64,000 nt of DNA, from positions 5,952,001 through 6,016,000 of the forward strand of contig JAWNGF010000002.1 of NCBI GenBank assembly GCA_037039685.1, given 5' to 3'. Shown piece by piece: positions 1-10,628 of this stretch. The translations under genes and the position numbers were made by a program. Origin of the DNA: Ceratobasidium sp. AG-K (Eukaryota; Basidiomycota; Agaricomycetes; Cantharellales; Ceratobasidiaceae). Position 1 is the stretch's first letter. The number at the start of each line of letters is the position of its first letter. The notes below the pieces were generated by a model. It was given only the letters and a program-made list of their open reading frames with translations. It made no database searches and had not been told where the DNA came from.

Positions 1-500
1 CCTCCTTACGAGTGCTGATCAAGAACAATTTATACAAGACCAAACGGTACGATCCCACACTGACCTAAACTGGCACCGACGTGGACGCTCAGTCTATGCC
101 ACTCCCAGTGCTACTCCTTGACAGATAGCACCGTATTGAACAACCAACACCCATTCCAACTCCCGGTAGTAGTCACAAAGGATCCGGAAGATCCAGAGGG
201 GCAGCCTCCAGACGAAGTTTCCAAGCCGAGGAGATGGCACCGGTAGCGTGGTGCAACCGAGGTTCGCGTCTATTTCGTTGCAGGCTAAACAGCAGGATAT
301 CGGGAAGGTACGTATACATAGGTACAAATACTACATTATCTCTACTATCTTCTTAAATTTGCCACTCATATCACACTAACTCAGTTTATCGTGCGCCATG
401 GCTGCCTCTACGCTACGTCGAGTCTGATTTAAGACGTGAAGTCGAGTAAGTGGCGGACTAGTGTTAGTATACGTTTATATATTGACCTTACAGCAAGATA
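1..500. other. No gene recognised at the left edge
   Basis: This stretch has only short open frames on both strands and none resembles a family I know. A minus-strand frame around 94-327 is open but has no recognisable domain. It may hold the 3' flank of the decayed kinase gene to its right. Confidence 0.3.
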
Positions 501-501
501 G

Positions 502-2045
502 CTAAAAACATATTTTGATGCGCTTCAGGTTTGAATATCTTGGCCGCTTAACTTTGACGACAGGACCGGGGGATAAACTGTTCAGCCATGCCGCGAAATT
601 CGCAATATCTGGTCTATCAGATGGCTCCCGCGCCCAACAACGCTGCAGGATCTCCCATTTTTCATCGCTTACGTCGACCACTGGACGAGTCGGCGTCTTA
701 TGTTTGACTACAACTGAAATCATTACTGGATGCTCGCTCAGTCCCTCGAAGGGAACTTCGCCTGTAAGTACCTCCCGTGACGACCGGTTCAGCAACTGGG
801 CTTAGTTAGATACCAATCATAAACACCAATGCAGGGTAGGATGACAGAGCTTTGGATATGTTAAGGTAAAAGAAAACTGCGGACTCACCATTCCATAGGC
901 ATATACGTCGGACTTTTTGCTCACTTGTGAGTCATTGGCCGCTCTAAGGAGTTCTGGGGCCTGACAGAGCTCGTCGGCTAGGAACACAAGGTGAATATGG
1001 ATTTATACCGCCCAACGAAGCGAAAAACTCCAGCTCGACGTGCCCGTAAACTTGATTGCGAGGTCTTTTAGTTGAGAATTCCCAAAGCTTCCGATCATAA
1101 CAGTACCGCTGTTGGAGGCTATAACGTTTGCCTGGTTTTCATCTTACAAGGTTACATCACAAATTCTATTCTAAGTGAGCTGGTAAAGGACGTGCTGCTT
1201 TGGGTTGTCATGAACCTAAAGATTAGATACTCAGCTCTATCTACATGGAGCGCTCGGTTCGCTTACCATTTCGTTCGCGTGAATATACGATAAGCCTGCG
1301 CAAATGTCCATGCACTAATAGGTATATCGCAAAATGAATTCCGAGTTCACGTTACGAGTATCACTTCTCATATTGAGCCGATTAACGCCTGGATTATTTT
1401 CAATATACGTAGCCAAGTTGCCGTTGTCCATCCATTCAGATATCATGGACATGTGCCCACAAAACATAGCGAGGCCGATTAACTCTACAAAAAGCCCAAA
1501 ATCTCGTTCGTCTCGTGGGGTCTCGGGATTCAGGGGAGGTGCTCGTCTGGCTCCCAAGCGCTCGTGATGTCTCGTGAGCCCTCGCGAGATAAGCGCGCAT
1601 CTCGCTCTTGATTGCTCGCGAGCACCCAGGAGCGCTTAGGAGCCGCCACAAGCTCGACGAGCACCTCCCATTGATCCCGAGACCACACGAGATTCTTGGG
1701 TTTTGCTGACGAAGGGGAACGGGTTCGGATGCCGCAATCTAGATCAATGATACAGTTCTTTTGCTGTGCGATATGATCAGATTCGATTGGTTACACTCGT
1801 CACACTGAGATCTCGTCGGCTGACCTTTAGTAGCACCATTTGCTCTTTCTTACGATTTCCCTCTAGCTCACCATAGAATCTCATTGACCTGATTGCAATC
1901 GCAGTGCCGCCCTGCGGAAATCCTCGACATATGTCACTAAGCCCTCCTCCAGTGACTGGAATTTCGCTACACGGCGAAAGGTGAATTGATGAGCTGATGT
2001 TTGGGCATCCGAGCTCTCCTAGGATTTGAATGATAGACTCTGCCG
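502..2045 (-). pseudogene. Decayed TKL-type protein kinase
   Basis: Pieces of one kinase can be read in order on the minus strand. They are a glycine loop (VTGGGLSDICRG, about 1920-1960) with the IAIRSMRFYG lysine strand; a helix region ending RLRHPNPFPF (about 1712-1745); LIGLAMFCGHMSMISEW (about 1410-1480); SYIHANEM before an intron donor near 1265; GTVMIGSFGNSQLKDL near 1070; APELL...SDVYAYGM at about 895-960; and the C-lobe GEVPFEGL...CWAREPSDRPD at 560-770. It parallels the kinase at 4.1-5.5 kb. Three defects are visible. The DFG aspartate reads Ser (SFG), a Trp codon is TGA in the AKELYH-stop-SRLRHP segment, and a ~200 bp inverted-repeat element (1498-1697) splits the exon before LIGLAMF. 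No TPR tail follows. I read it as a pseudogene; a pseudokinase would need intact splicing around the insertion. Confidence 0.7.
1498..1697. mobile_element. MITE-like inverted-repeat element, copy 1
   Basis: The ends are inverted copies: CCCAAAATCTCGTTCGTCTCG on the left and the complement of CCCAAGAATCTCGTGTGGTCTCG on the right (1678-1700). The interior is rich in CTCG/CGAG words and carries AGCGCTTAGGAG. A second element of nearly the same length, with the same terminal AAATCTCGT and the same internal word, lies at 16284-16490. It interrupts the coding frame of the decayed kinase. It has no ORF for a transposase, so it is presumably non-autonomous. A clean target-site duplication is not evident. 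Confidence 0.65.
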
Positions 2046-2331
2046 ACTACAAGAATAAGACATCAGGCAACTGCCGCGCATTGTTGGGGGCCGAGGAGCT
2101 GAATATTAGTGACCTGCACACTGAACCAAAAATGGCCGCTTTCAGTGACGTATTGCCTTAAGCTCCAGGCATCTTGCACATGGTTTGGGTTGTCCTTACC
2201 AAAAACAGTAAATTTGAAATGATTGTGGAGCTAATTTGCCCCCCGGTCAGCCCTGGAGATAAGGTTCAGTCAAAATATAGCTGAAAGCGGTCACGGTCAG
2301 TGCTTTCGACTATGAGTCCTCAATGTTTAGA

Positions 2332-2520
2332 TCACAAGGATTCAGCCCGCCTAGCCCACATAGTCCTACGGTATGTCGCCGCCAGGTTTTCCATGCTCTG
2401 TAGTGTGTCTGGATGATCTGTCCCTATGGCGGGCTTTTGAGTAGCCAGACTACGACCTGCAGCGACTCCGCTTCTGACAGTCAAGTTGGCAGTAGTACAC
2501 ACACTCCCGAGGCCGTTCAA
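2332..2520 (-). pseudogene. Degenerate TPR repeat fragment
   Basis: A short minus-strand frame contains GTDHPDTLQSMENLAATYRR, the signature of the kinesin-light-chain-type TPR repeats encoded upstream at 2729-4117. Only one repeat and parts of its neighbours are readable, then the frame is lost. It lies 3' of the kinase-TPR gene, so it may be a broken extra exon of that gene or the remnant of a TPR tail once attached to a duplicated copy. Confidence 0.5.
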
Positions 2521-2728
2521 TACCTCTTGGTCTTCTCTATGCCCAATAAATCTCAGCGTTATATGTTATCATTACAACGAGATGGCCCGCCATTGCGAGC
2601 TCGCGGTGAGGCAGTAATTGTGAGTAGAATAAACGCATACAACTCTTCCTTGGACATAACCCATCGAGTACATGTGTGAGATACGTCCGTGAAAACACAA
2701 AGGTTAAAAAAGGTGAAGAGGCAGATCA

Positions 2729-5492
2729 TCAGCGTTTGATCATCGCGTCAACTTGAGCTATGAGGGCATGATATTCGGCTTCCCGACCCTGTGATTTGTA
2801 CGTGTGTGCGAGGTTACGCATACCTCGCAACGTATCGGGGTGGTCTTCCCCAAGCACTCGCTTTCGGGATGCAAGTACTTCGACCTCCAACAACTCTGCC
2901 TGCACCAGCTGCCCTTGCTTGTAATACGTAACTGCCAGATTGGCCATGCTCTGCAGCGTGTCGGGATGGCTTTCCCCGAGCACACGCCTTCGGAGAGCAA
3001 GCAACTCAACGCCCAACATTACTGCTTCAGCTAACTGGCCTTGTTTGGAGTACGTCGTTGCCAGGTTCGCCATGCTCTCCAGAGTATCGGGATGGTCCTC
3101 TCCGAGCACTCGTTTCTGAGCCGTCACCACTTCAACGCCCAGCGACTCTGCGAGTGCCAACCGTCCCTGCTTCAGGTATGTTGTTGCCAGATTTGCCACA
3201 CTCTCGAGTGCTTCAGGGTGATCTACCCCGACCAGCTGCTTCCTAGTGGTGACAACATCTACCTCCAGGGACTCCGCTTGTGCCAATTGTTCTTGCTTAT
3301 AGTATGTGATTGCTAGATTAGCCATGCTCTGTAGTGTGTCGGGATGGTCTGGCCCTAGTACCCGCTTCCGAGAGGCTACCACTTGAACGCCTAGCCACTC
3401 CGCGGCCTCTAAGCGACCTTGCTTTGAGTACGTTGTTGCCAGATCCGCCATGCTTTCGAGTGTGCTGGGGTGGTCCCCTCCAAAAACTCGCTTCCGAGCG
3501 GCAAGCACTACAATGCGCAGCGATTCTCCCTCTGAGAGTCGACCTTGTTTAGAGTACGTCATCGCCAAGGTTGCCATGCTCTGCAGCGTATCAGGGTGGC
3601 TCGCTCCAAGCACTCGCTTCCGGGCAGCCACCACTTCCGAACCCAGCAATTCTGCATCTGGTAGTCGATCTTGGTTGTGATATGTCGTAGCTAAGCTCGC
3701 CATGCTCTGTAGTGTGGCCGGATGGTCCTCCCCTAGAACTTGCTTTCGAACTTGAAGTACTTCCACCCCTAATGTTTCTGCCTCTGCTAGTCGACCTTGC
3801 TTAGAGTATGTCATCGCTAGGCTCGCCTTGCTTTGTAAAGTATCGGGATGGCTCATTCCGATCAATTGCGTTCGACCGGCCACCACTTCAAGCTCTAGTA
3901 ACTCCGCTTCCACCAGTTCACCTCTGTTATAATGGGTAACTGCCAAATCTGCCAAGCTACGCAACTTTTCGAGATCGACTCTCCTGACTTCGTTTTTCAG
4001 TCCAGTGCCGCCATCAATTTCCGGTAGGAATGCGTTCAAGGTGTACGTCTGGAGACGTTTAAGTGTGTAGGTAGCGATAGGAAATATATCAGACGGACAC
4101 ACAAACCAAATAATCAATACTTACCGCGTAATCATATACGCCCGTTTCGCCATGTGTCTTGATTGTCCCGAGCGAGTGGATTGATGAACGTAGTCGCTCC
4201 TCGACAACTGCAATCTCCGGCCTTTCGGACTGATTCTGCATCCAGCAATGCTGTAGTAACTCCCAGATCGCATCGCTAATACCGGTCACTGGCCGATCTG
4301 GGGTTTTATGTTTAAGAGCAACTAGCACTAGGACTTGTTGTTCGCTGAAGTTGTTGTAAGGTACCTCTCCTGTCAATGTTTCCTATTTTGCCTGTCTTAG
4401 GGTGTTTCTCGATTAAATACAAGAAGTACGCATACCAACACGGTCTGTAGTGGTGGGCTGGTTAGAAATAGGAAGGTTGAGGATTTTGCTGACGCACCAT
4501 TCCGTAGGCATATACATCGGCCTTATAATTATGGCTTACGTGCGGCCCAATCTCTTCGCCCAACAGTTCGGGGGCCTATAGAGCCTTAGTTAAGCTTAGA
4601 CGCTACGAATTGTAACAAAGTTACACACAGCCCATCGTACAGAGAGGCTCGAATTCGTGGTATTCGTAAACTTTAGTGTTAAGTCTTTCAGCCTGGCGTT
4701 CCCAAAGTCGGCAATCATAGCCGTGCCGAAGGAAGAAATCATGACATTTGCCTGATACGGAATATTGTTTCACGTCAGTATAACCGGCTTACAGTCTCAA
4801 GCTCAAGACCGATGTATCCTATAACAATAACACAGCTCGTCGCACATAGATAACTCACCGCTTTTAAATCCCCATGCACCTGTGCATAGATTACCTCAGG
4901 ACGGTTCCTATGGCAGAGTTGTTGGTTCAAATACTTACCATTTCATTTGCGTGGATATATGACAATCCAGTGCAAATATCCATACACTTGTGGTCCTTAT
5001 AATGAGACTCGGTTGGATACTACAATTGCTACTCACCAGCCCAACTCGGTCTACTCCTGATTTGAGGTTGATGTACGACAGCAGGCTACCGTTCATCATC
5101 CACTCGGATATCATGGACAAGTGTCCTCGAAACATGGCAAGTCCCATCAATGGCAGCACGTTTGGATGCTTCAGCTTCGACCAGTGATATATTTCTCGCG
5201 CAGCACGCTTCACTCGATCACAAATCATCAGCGGCTTATTATAATCCTATTTTATGAGACCAACCTTCAAGATCTTCTCTTTCTCGTTATCTCTCCCGGG
5301 CGTGTCGTAAAGCCTCAAGGACTTGATGGCTATTTTGGTGCCATGGCTCATTCCTCCCCGATACACGTCGCAGAACCCACCTCCAGCGAGTGGAAGGTTA
5401 CTACATACTGCCAAATCTAACGACAATGTGAGATCTGAGCAGCCACGTCCGGCTAGAGCGCTAATAATATCCTCCACGGACTGAGCGTTCAA
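2729..5492 (-). CDS. Kinase-TPR fusion protein
   Basis: The multi-exon minus-strand gene encodes an N-terminal protein kinase joined to a long TPR array. The kinase has LAGGGFCDVYRG and IAIKSLRLYD (5247-5492 exon), REIYHWSKLKHPNVLPLMG and ISEWMMNGSL (4935-5228), SYIHANEM/VHGDLK across an intron (HGD in place of HRD), IADFGNARL (DFG kept, about 4680-4720), APELL and DVYAYG (4500-4580), and a C-lobe ending near 4130. An intron with donor GTAAGT (about 4121) and acceptor CTCCAG joins it in phase to TYTLNAFLPEID. About ten 42-residue repeats follow (LGxDHPDTLQSMANLATTY..QGRLxEAExL), of kinesin-light-chain/TPR_10 type used for protein binding. The substrate is unknown; kinases of this kind fused to repeats are common in Rhizoctonia-like fungi (recollection). 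No ATG is found at 5492, so one or more 5' exons may be missing from this model. Confidence 0.8.
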
Positions 5493-5523
5493 TATTTAGC
5501 GCTGCACTACGAGCATGAAAGCA

Positions 5524-6510
5524 TTAGTGGTCGCTAACCGTTGCGCTGCTGATAAGGTCCCGACTATCCAAGAGTAAGCCCTTGCTATTCATCCTTTGAT
5601 ATTTGAACTTGGTATCCTTTGCGTAAGGGCAGTCCAGTGACAAATAGTGGCGTGTAGGGCTGGGGTACAACACAGTTGTATATTGATCAAAGCCACCGTG
5701 CGTGTTTAGCGCCGGGCAGGGGAGTTTCACCCTATCACCAAGATCAATCCGCCCGTTCCCGTTGTAGTCAAATGTGGATAATTGCTCGCGTTTAGTAGGA
5801 AAGATTCTGTCGAATGTGGCGCGGAAGCGGATATGGTACTGTATAACTGTCAGTCATTTAGTGCAAGTAATCACGTGATCGGATGGTCCTATATAGGAGC
5901 AAGATGCCGGCGGGGGTCTCCGGCCACGGACGCTAGCAAACCTTGATTATCCAAGGACCCACAATGCCAGCGTGCATGAAGTCGCCGTAAGAATCAATAT
6001 AATGATAGCCATGAGCGCCCAATATTTCGGGGCGCTACAGGTTAGCGGTAAATGTCTTCTCTCAGAGGTATCCCCATTCTTGTTGATACCATTCAGGCCG
6101 CCTGAGAGCTGGCCGATTGGATCCCGTGGTGAATAAACCTGTGAAATAATGCTGGTCCCAAGTGTCAGTAAGCTTCTGCTGAACCAGCTCCGCCAGATTG
6201 ACTGTTGGATCGCCTTGGGATTCACCAATACAAAGGACCTTGCCCCCAGAACAGTATGAATAATTTACCATTAGATCCGCAGATTTGAACTGTGCGTGAC
6301 GACCCAAATCGCACCAATTGTTAGGCTTGCTAAGCTAAAACATCGGTTCGCTCCCGGCCGCTTCGATCGCATAGTCATCGGCCCTCTGCTCGGCAAAATA
6401 GCACAGACCAGGGGTAATGCGACAGGATTCTTTTTGTTCGGCCTCGGATATTCTCAACCTCGCCTTAACATGTCAGATGTCATTTTGATTTGTATAGTAC
6501 CTCCTGGATG
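5524..6510 (-). pseudogene. Unknown gene, probably broken
   Basis: Protein-like sequence can be read on the minus strand but not joined into one frame. Going 5' to 3': ESCRITPGLCYFAEQ..DYAIEAAGSEPMF (about 6330-6440), an in-frame TAG, then LSKPNNWCDLGRHAQFKSAD and GESQGDPTVNLAELVQQKL (6062-6330). A hydrophobic run, ALMAIIILILTATSCTLALWVLG, ends in a stop at 5947. Further down, 5524-5840 encodes FDYNGNGRIDLGDRV, which resembles an EF-hand calcium loop, and then a Tyr-rich segment. I do not recognise the family. It may be one decayed gene or two adjacent ones. Confidence 0.35.
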
Positions 6511-6871
6511 AACCCTGCACCGAGACCCAGGTTGATATACCGCATTTGATGTGTGCCAATAGGTGTATGTCACCCATACAAGCATCTCATATCAACATCT
6601 ACAGCCCGTTTATCCCAGTATATGCTCGGTAGTTACGAGTGTATTTGTAGTTGCATGGAAATATCTTCGGGTTTACGATAGCACCGTATTGGTCGTACGT
6701 GGCTTAAGCTCGGAAAATGTGTTGATTCACCCGACGACCAGGTTTAAGCGTTACGCTCTAATGCCTCACAACACGGACTTCCCACCTTCTGTCGGCGACT
6801 TGGCCTTGTGCTTGCCCTCCTCGTGACTATGCTACCATGCTCTGATGACGACTGCAGACGCCGCTGCCTGG
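6511..6871. other. Intergenic, upstream of the AA9 gene
   Basis: No coding signal is convincing here. The stretch probably holds the promoter of the LPMO gene that starts at 6916; its TATA-like box lies just to the right. Confidence 0.4.
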
Positions 6872-6878
6872 TATAAAA
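6872..6878 (+). promoter_or_regulatory. TATA box of the LPMO gene
   Basis: TATAAAA lies 44 nt before the ATG at 6916. Initiation about 30 nt downstream of it would give a very short 5' leader. Confidence 0.55.
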
Positions 6879-6915
6879 ACGCTTGACGAATGTTCAGCCA
6901 TACATTATCTCAATC

Positions 6916-7832
6916 ATGCTCTTCAAGTCTCTCGTTGCCGTATTCCTAGCAGCCTCGGGTGTTCACGCCCACGCTACCTTCCAGCAATTCTGGGTCAACA
7001 ATGTTGACCAGGGTGACAAGTGCGTCCGGAAGCCGGCTAGCAACTCTCCTGTGACGAGCGTAACGAGCAACGTACGTCTCATGCCAGTGCATATGGACGG
7101 GTTTCTAATTCACTACACCTCATAGGATCTGGCTTGCAACGCTGGCGCAGCCTCCACCAGCGGTATCTGCAGCGTCGCTGCGGGTACGACCGTCAGCGTT
7201 GAAATGCACCAACAGCCTGGCGACCGAAACTGCGCCAATGAGGCAATTGGAGGCAACCACGACGGACCTACCATCATTTACATGTATGTCGCAATGTACT
7301 CGATAATTTACTAGCTCTAACGCAGGTAAAACATAGGGCCAAGGTTGATAACGCGGCCACAGCCGCCGGCGCTTCCGCCAACTGGTTCAAGGTCGCCCAG
7401 ACTGGCCTGGTATCCAAGGACTACTGGGGCACGGACGTCATGAACGCGGCTTGCGGTAAAGTCACGTTCAAGATTCCTTCCAACCTCCCCGCCGGTACGC
7501 GTTTACTACTTCCCACGATGTTGTCAAGCTCACGTAAATCCCATAGGCCAATACCTTCTCCGCGCTGAAGTCATTGCTCTGCACGTCGCCGGTTCCGCTG
7601 GTGGTGCCCAATTCTACATGTCTTGCTACCAACTCCAAGTTACTGGCGGAGGCAGCGCTAGCCCGGCGACCGTCAAAATTCCAGGCGCATACAAGGCCAC
7701 GTACGTTTCTCATACCAGTACTGCTTGATTTTTCGCTAACTTTATTACTCTAGTGACCCTGGTGTCTTGTTCAACTTGTACGGCAGCTACACGACCTACA
7801 CCATCCCTGGCCCGGCAGTTTTCTCCGGATGA
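6916..7832 (+). CDS. AA9 lytic polysaccharide monooxygenase
   Basis: This is a secreted copper enzyme that cleaves cellulose or hemicellulose oxidatively. Five exons fit: 6916-7071, 7126-7283, 7337-7494, 7547-7700 and 7754-7832, all with GT-AG introns of 52-54 nt. The protein is about 230 residues. The signal peptide [18 protein letters not shown] is followed by [10 protein letters not shown], so the mature chain begins with the histidine of the copper brace. The second brace histidine lies in [12 protein letters not shown], and the axial tyrosine region is [11 protein letters not shown]. There is no CBM1 or GPI tail; the protein ends soon after the catalytic domain. The start is set by the signal peptide; an upstream in-frame codon at 6883 would spoil it. 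Substrate and C1/C4 preference cannot be read from sequence. Confidence 0.93.
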
Positions 7833-8074
7833 GTGTGTATGGATGAGGGATGTAATATGCCCTGCGTGCCTCTTTGTATCCGTACTGAATTGAATGTGTC
7901 AAACGGGCTGTTTGTCGGATTAAATGCGCGGAATGATGCGTGAACCCCTATCCGAGCACGCCGAGTACAGGTGATTATATAATAACCAGTAAGACACCAA
8001 TAAATAATTATAAAGGGCATCCAAGGCGCCCGATTGAGCGTTTTCTAGATGAGAGAGGTGAAAAAAGTAATTTT

Positions 8075-8148
8075 GTGAGTGGACGAGGGACGCTTCGAAC
8101 GTCCTTTACTTCCAAAAGGTAAATGTGTACGGTTTCACTACTCGCCCT
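8075..8148 (+). repeat. Structured repeat, copy 1 of 5
   Basis: The left block is GTGAGTGGACGAGGGACG and the right block TTCACTACTCGCCCT (8134-8148). GAGTGG (8077-8082) can pair with CTACTC (8138-8143), and AGGG (8086-8089) with CCCT (8145-8148); the two pairings cross. The interior also contains GGACG-CTTCGAA-CGTCC and a small TTTAC/GTAAA stem. Confidence 0.6.
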
Positions 8149-8309
8149 AGTCTACGGGGATTCAATCTTCCCTCATGTCAGTAGCCCGACACCATTTGCT
8201 GTCAATCCTGTGCGCATGAATTGGTTCACGATATGGATAATAGTTATGTGTGATGCACGGGCGTAATACATCACGGGTCATGAATACCAAGCAAAAATAA
8301 AAAGTTGAT

Positions 8310-8395
8310 TTGAGTGGACGAGGGACGCTACGAACGTCCTGAGATGTAAATGTAGCCATTTCGATGATCATAGTGACGGGTTCACTACTCGCCCT
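8310..8395 (+). repeat. Structured repeat, copy 2 of 5
   Basis: The copy has the same layout as copy 1: GAGTGG (8312-8317), AGGG (8321-8324), CTACTC (8385-8390) and CCCT (8392-8395). A short stem GTGA-CGGGT-TCAC precedes the right block. The interior differs from copy 1 in sequence and is longer. Confidence 0.6.
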
Positions 8396-8535
8396 GGGTT
8401 AAGTTTCCAATTACCCTACTTAGCAGTAAACCCAGCATTCGTTATTCATGTAAAAGGCCTCCAATAAATTCAAAGAACATGTACAAGACACATAATCTCA
8501 CACACGCAAACGAGCCAGAGGAAGAAAACTATGTT

Positions 8536-8605
8536 TTGAGTGGACGAGGGACGAGTCGAACGTCCGTAGCGTTGTCGGAGTTGTGACCAATTCACTGCTT
8601 GCCCT
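8536..8605 (+). repeat. Structured repeat, copy 3 of 5
   Basis: The left block reads GAGTGGACGAGGGACGAG. The right block is diverged (GTGACCAATTCACTGCTTGCCCT), but GAGTGG can still pair with CTGCTT through G-U wobbles, AGGG with CCCT, and GTGA with TCAC. Confidence 0.55.
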
Positions 8606-8676
8606 GCTTTTCTTCGTCCAACTCGGACGTAAGCCATACACACATTGACTCACCCCATGCCAACGAAAAGAGAGTT

Positions 8677-8760
8677 GTGAGTGGACGAAGGACAATTCGA
8701 AGGCCCAGACTATAATTTCTCAATTTGGAATTAACGCCGTGACCGGTTCGCTACTTCCTA
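8677..8760 (+). repeat. Structured repeat, copy 4 of 5
   Basis: The left block GTGAGTGGACGAAGGAC has AGG where copies 1-3 have AGGG, and the right block CTACTTCCT has CCT where they have CCCT. The crossing pairing therefore keeps its match while both sides change. Confidence 0.5.
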
Positions 8761-8818
8761 TCATCCAACCGCTTGTTATAATGCACACCAAGCAACTCAC
8801 TCAACCTCGAGTTGAGTG

Positions 8819-8905
8819 GTGAGCGGACGAAGGGCAGATTGAAATTCCGGCAAACTAAGCTCCAGTAGGAATTTCAATCTGCGACCAGTTCACTACTCGC
8901 CCCAA
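8819..8905 (+). repeat. Structured repeat, copy 5 of 5, with long hairpin
   Basis: GAGCGGACGAAGGGC starts the copy and TTCACTACTCGCCCC ends it; GGGC pairs with GCCC. Inside lies a perfect 15-bp inverted repeat: GCAGATTGAAATTCC (8834-8848) and GGAATTTCAATCTGC (8868-8882) around a 19-nt loop. Confidence 0.6.
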
Positions 8906-9149
8906 CCTGACACTGCCCAGCGATCACAGGCATCACCTCGCACAACCCACGCGACCCCCACGACACGACACGACACGGTTCGCGCACACGACCCACAGTA
9001 CCGACATAAAAAACAATTGTATAAACTCAAACTACCATACAAAACATCCACCTCGTTCATATCACAACAACAACAAGAGGTACGAAGAAATAGCAACCAG
9101 GCAAAAAAAGTTCTGGTACAATAGGAAAGCAAGAATAAATGTCTAAGCA

Positions 9150-10628
9150 TTACCATGGCTCATCCCAGGACTCTTCGGTGATGCTGCGCCACGCGAGGTA
9201 GAGCATTCCGACGGCCATCGTCTATCAGGTATGTTAGATTAGGAAAGAGCGCTAGATTGGGAGGCCTACCTCGAGAATGGTCGCGGCGAATGATCCGTCG
9301 AGCTTGGCGGAGGTTCCTCGGCAGATTATCTTGGACAGGAGGAAATAGCCGAGCTGGGAAAGGACAAACAAGAGCGCGGCCGCGGCATAGTACGCTACAA
9401 TTCAAAAGTCAATATCCAGCTATTCAGTCGGAATAAAGGTGCCAACCAAACGGCCGCTTCTCCCTGAGGACACCTAGCACGACATAGGCCATGATCAAAA
9501 AGTAGAAGGCAGCGCACTAGATGCCAATAAACGTCAGGGAGCTGTCAGTTGAAAAAAAGGTAAAACTCACACAGCTGGCCACACGCTTGTCAAGACAAAC
9601 AAAGGGATATTGACCAGGTCTTCAGCTGTTCCGCCCGACGCGCCGCCTGTGCCCAACCGGAACGCATCTGTGAACGTAAAGGCGGTATCCAGTGATACGT
9701 AGGTTGTCCCGACGAAAAAGATCATGGAAAGCGCATAAAACGGCTAAGTGCGCGAGGATCAGTAAATTTGCAATCGGGAATATGAGCGAAGAACGGTGCA
9801 TCATGCGGGTCGGAAATTCAACATGGTGATCCAAAGCGGGACGTACCACCAAGCTTGACATTGTGCCGTCCTCGACGACTTGTGTTGCGACGATAGCATT
9901 CCCAAGAAGCGCCCAGAACGTGGCTGCGATTAAACCCTGTTGTTTTCAACATTGTTAGCGAGTGGTCAAATGCGGGTGGAAATGTCATGGAGCCCGGAGA
10001 TAGATGTTGGAGGCGGCATAGGCTAAGAAGTCGGCGGATGAGACGGATGCTCACCATGTGAATTGCTGTCAAGACCGAGAGATGTGTTGTTGCTTGTTTG
10101 AGGAGTGCGCCAGTATCGAGGAGTTGGAAGGGTAATGTGAGGAGGTAGAGGATGAGGAATGCTCGCAGCTCAACACGGCCTGCAGAGTCCAGTGAGTGAA
10201 TGCTCAGTAGCTAAACAAGGGAGCGGTGGCCAATATGTCGACTGAATGTTGATACGCAACTCACCGACAGCCGCCTTGCGCCTCGAACACTTCAGTATGA
10301 GGAAGATAACAAATACGATGCTGACGCCGCAGGCGATGACGTTGGCAATATTTCCCAAGCCAACACCGCCCCCGCCATTCTGACCAGCGCCAGCGCCAGC
10401 CGTGGCCTGGGGGATAGCGCACTGCGGATTGACACCGACACCAGATACATCCGGATTGAAGCCATAGCTAGCGAGGACCCCCGGATTTTCTGCTGATAAC
10501 TGCCAGGAGGTCAGCAGAGCCCGCGAATTACAAAATTAACACACTTGTCTGGTGAACAGATTGCAGATGGGGTACGATGGCACGCTCCGGCAGAGCGGAC
10601 GGAAACCTCCAAACGGCGGGAGACTCAT
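9150..10628 (-). CDS. CHS7: CHS7-like chitin synthase export chaperone
   Basis: The multi-pass ER membrane protein belongs to the Chs7 family, which helps chitin synthase leave the endoplasmic reticulum. Exon 1 (10628-10545) begins MSLPPFGGFRPLCRS and includes PSYPICNLF, like the Cys-rich start of Chs7 proteins. Exon 2 (10499-10265) gives a Gly-rich linker and the first membrane helix (ANVIACGVSIVFVIFLIL). Later exons give VELRAFLILYLLTLPFQLL, GLIAATFWALLGNAIVATQ, YALSMIFFVGTTYVSLD, IPLFVLTSVWPAV, AAFYFLIMAYVVLGVL and AAAALLFVLSQLGYFLLS. The highly conserved tail is CRGTSAKLDGSFAATILE followed by LYLAWRSITEESWDEPW and a stop at 9150-9152. About seven membrane spans are predicted. The tail and spans match the family well; the first exon is less certain. 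Confidence 0.85.

Noticed and set aside
2804..3680. Several plus-strand frames of 60-90 codons
   Set aside because: They are complements of the repetitive TPR coding sequence.
8075..8905. CRISPR array or tRNA-like cluster at the five repeats
   Set aside because: The organism is eukaryotic and repeats and spacers are irregular. The right block only loosely resembles a B box, and no acceptor stem or anticodon arm forms.
8075..8905. HDV-like or hammerhead ribozyme
   Set aside because: There is no CUGAUGA or GAAA core for hammerhead. The order of pairings differs from HDV, in which a P4 stem lies between the second strands of P1 and P2.
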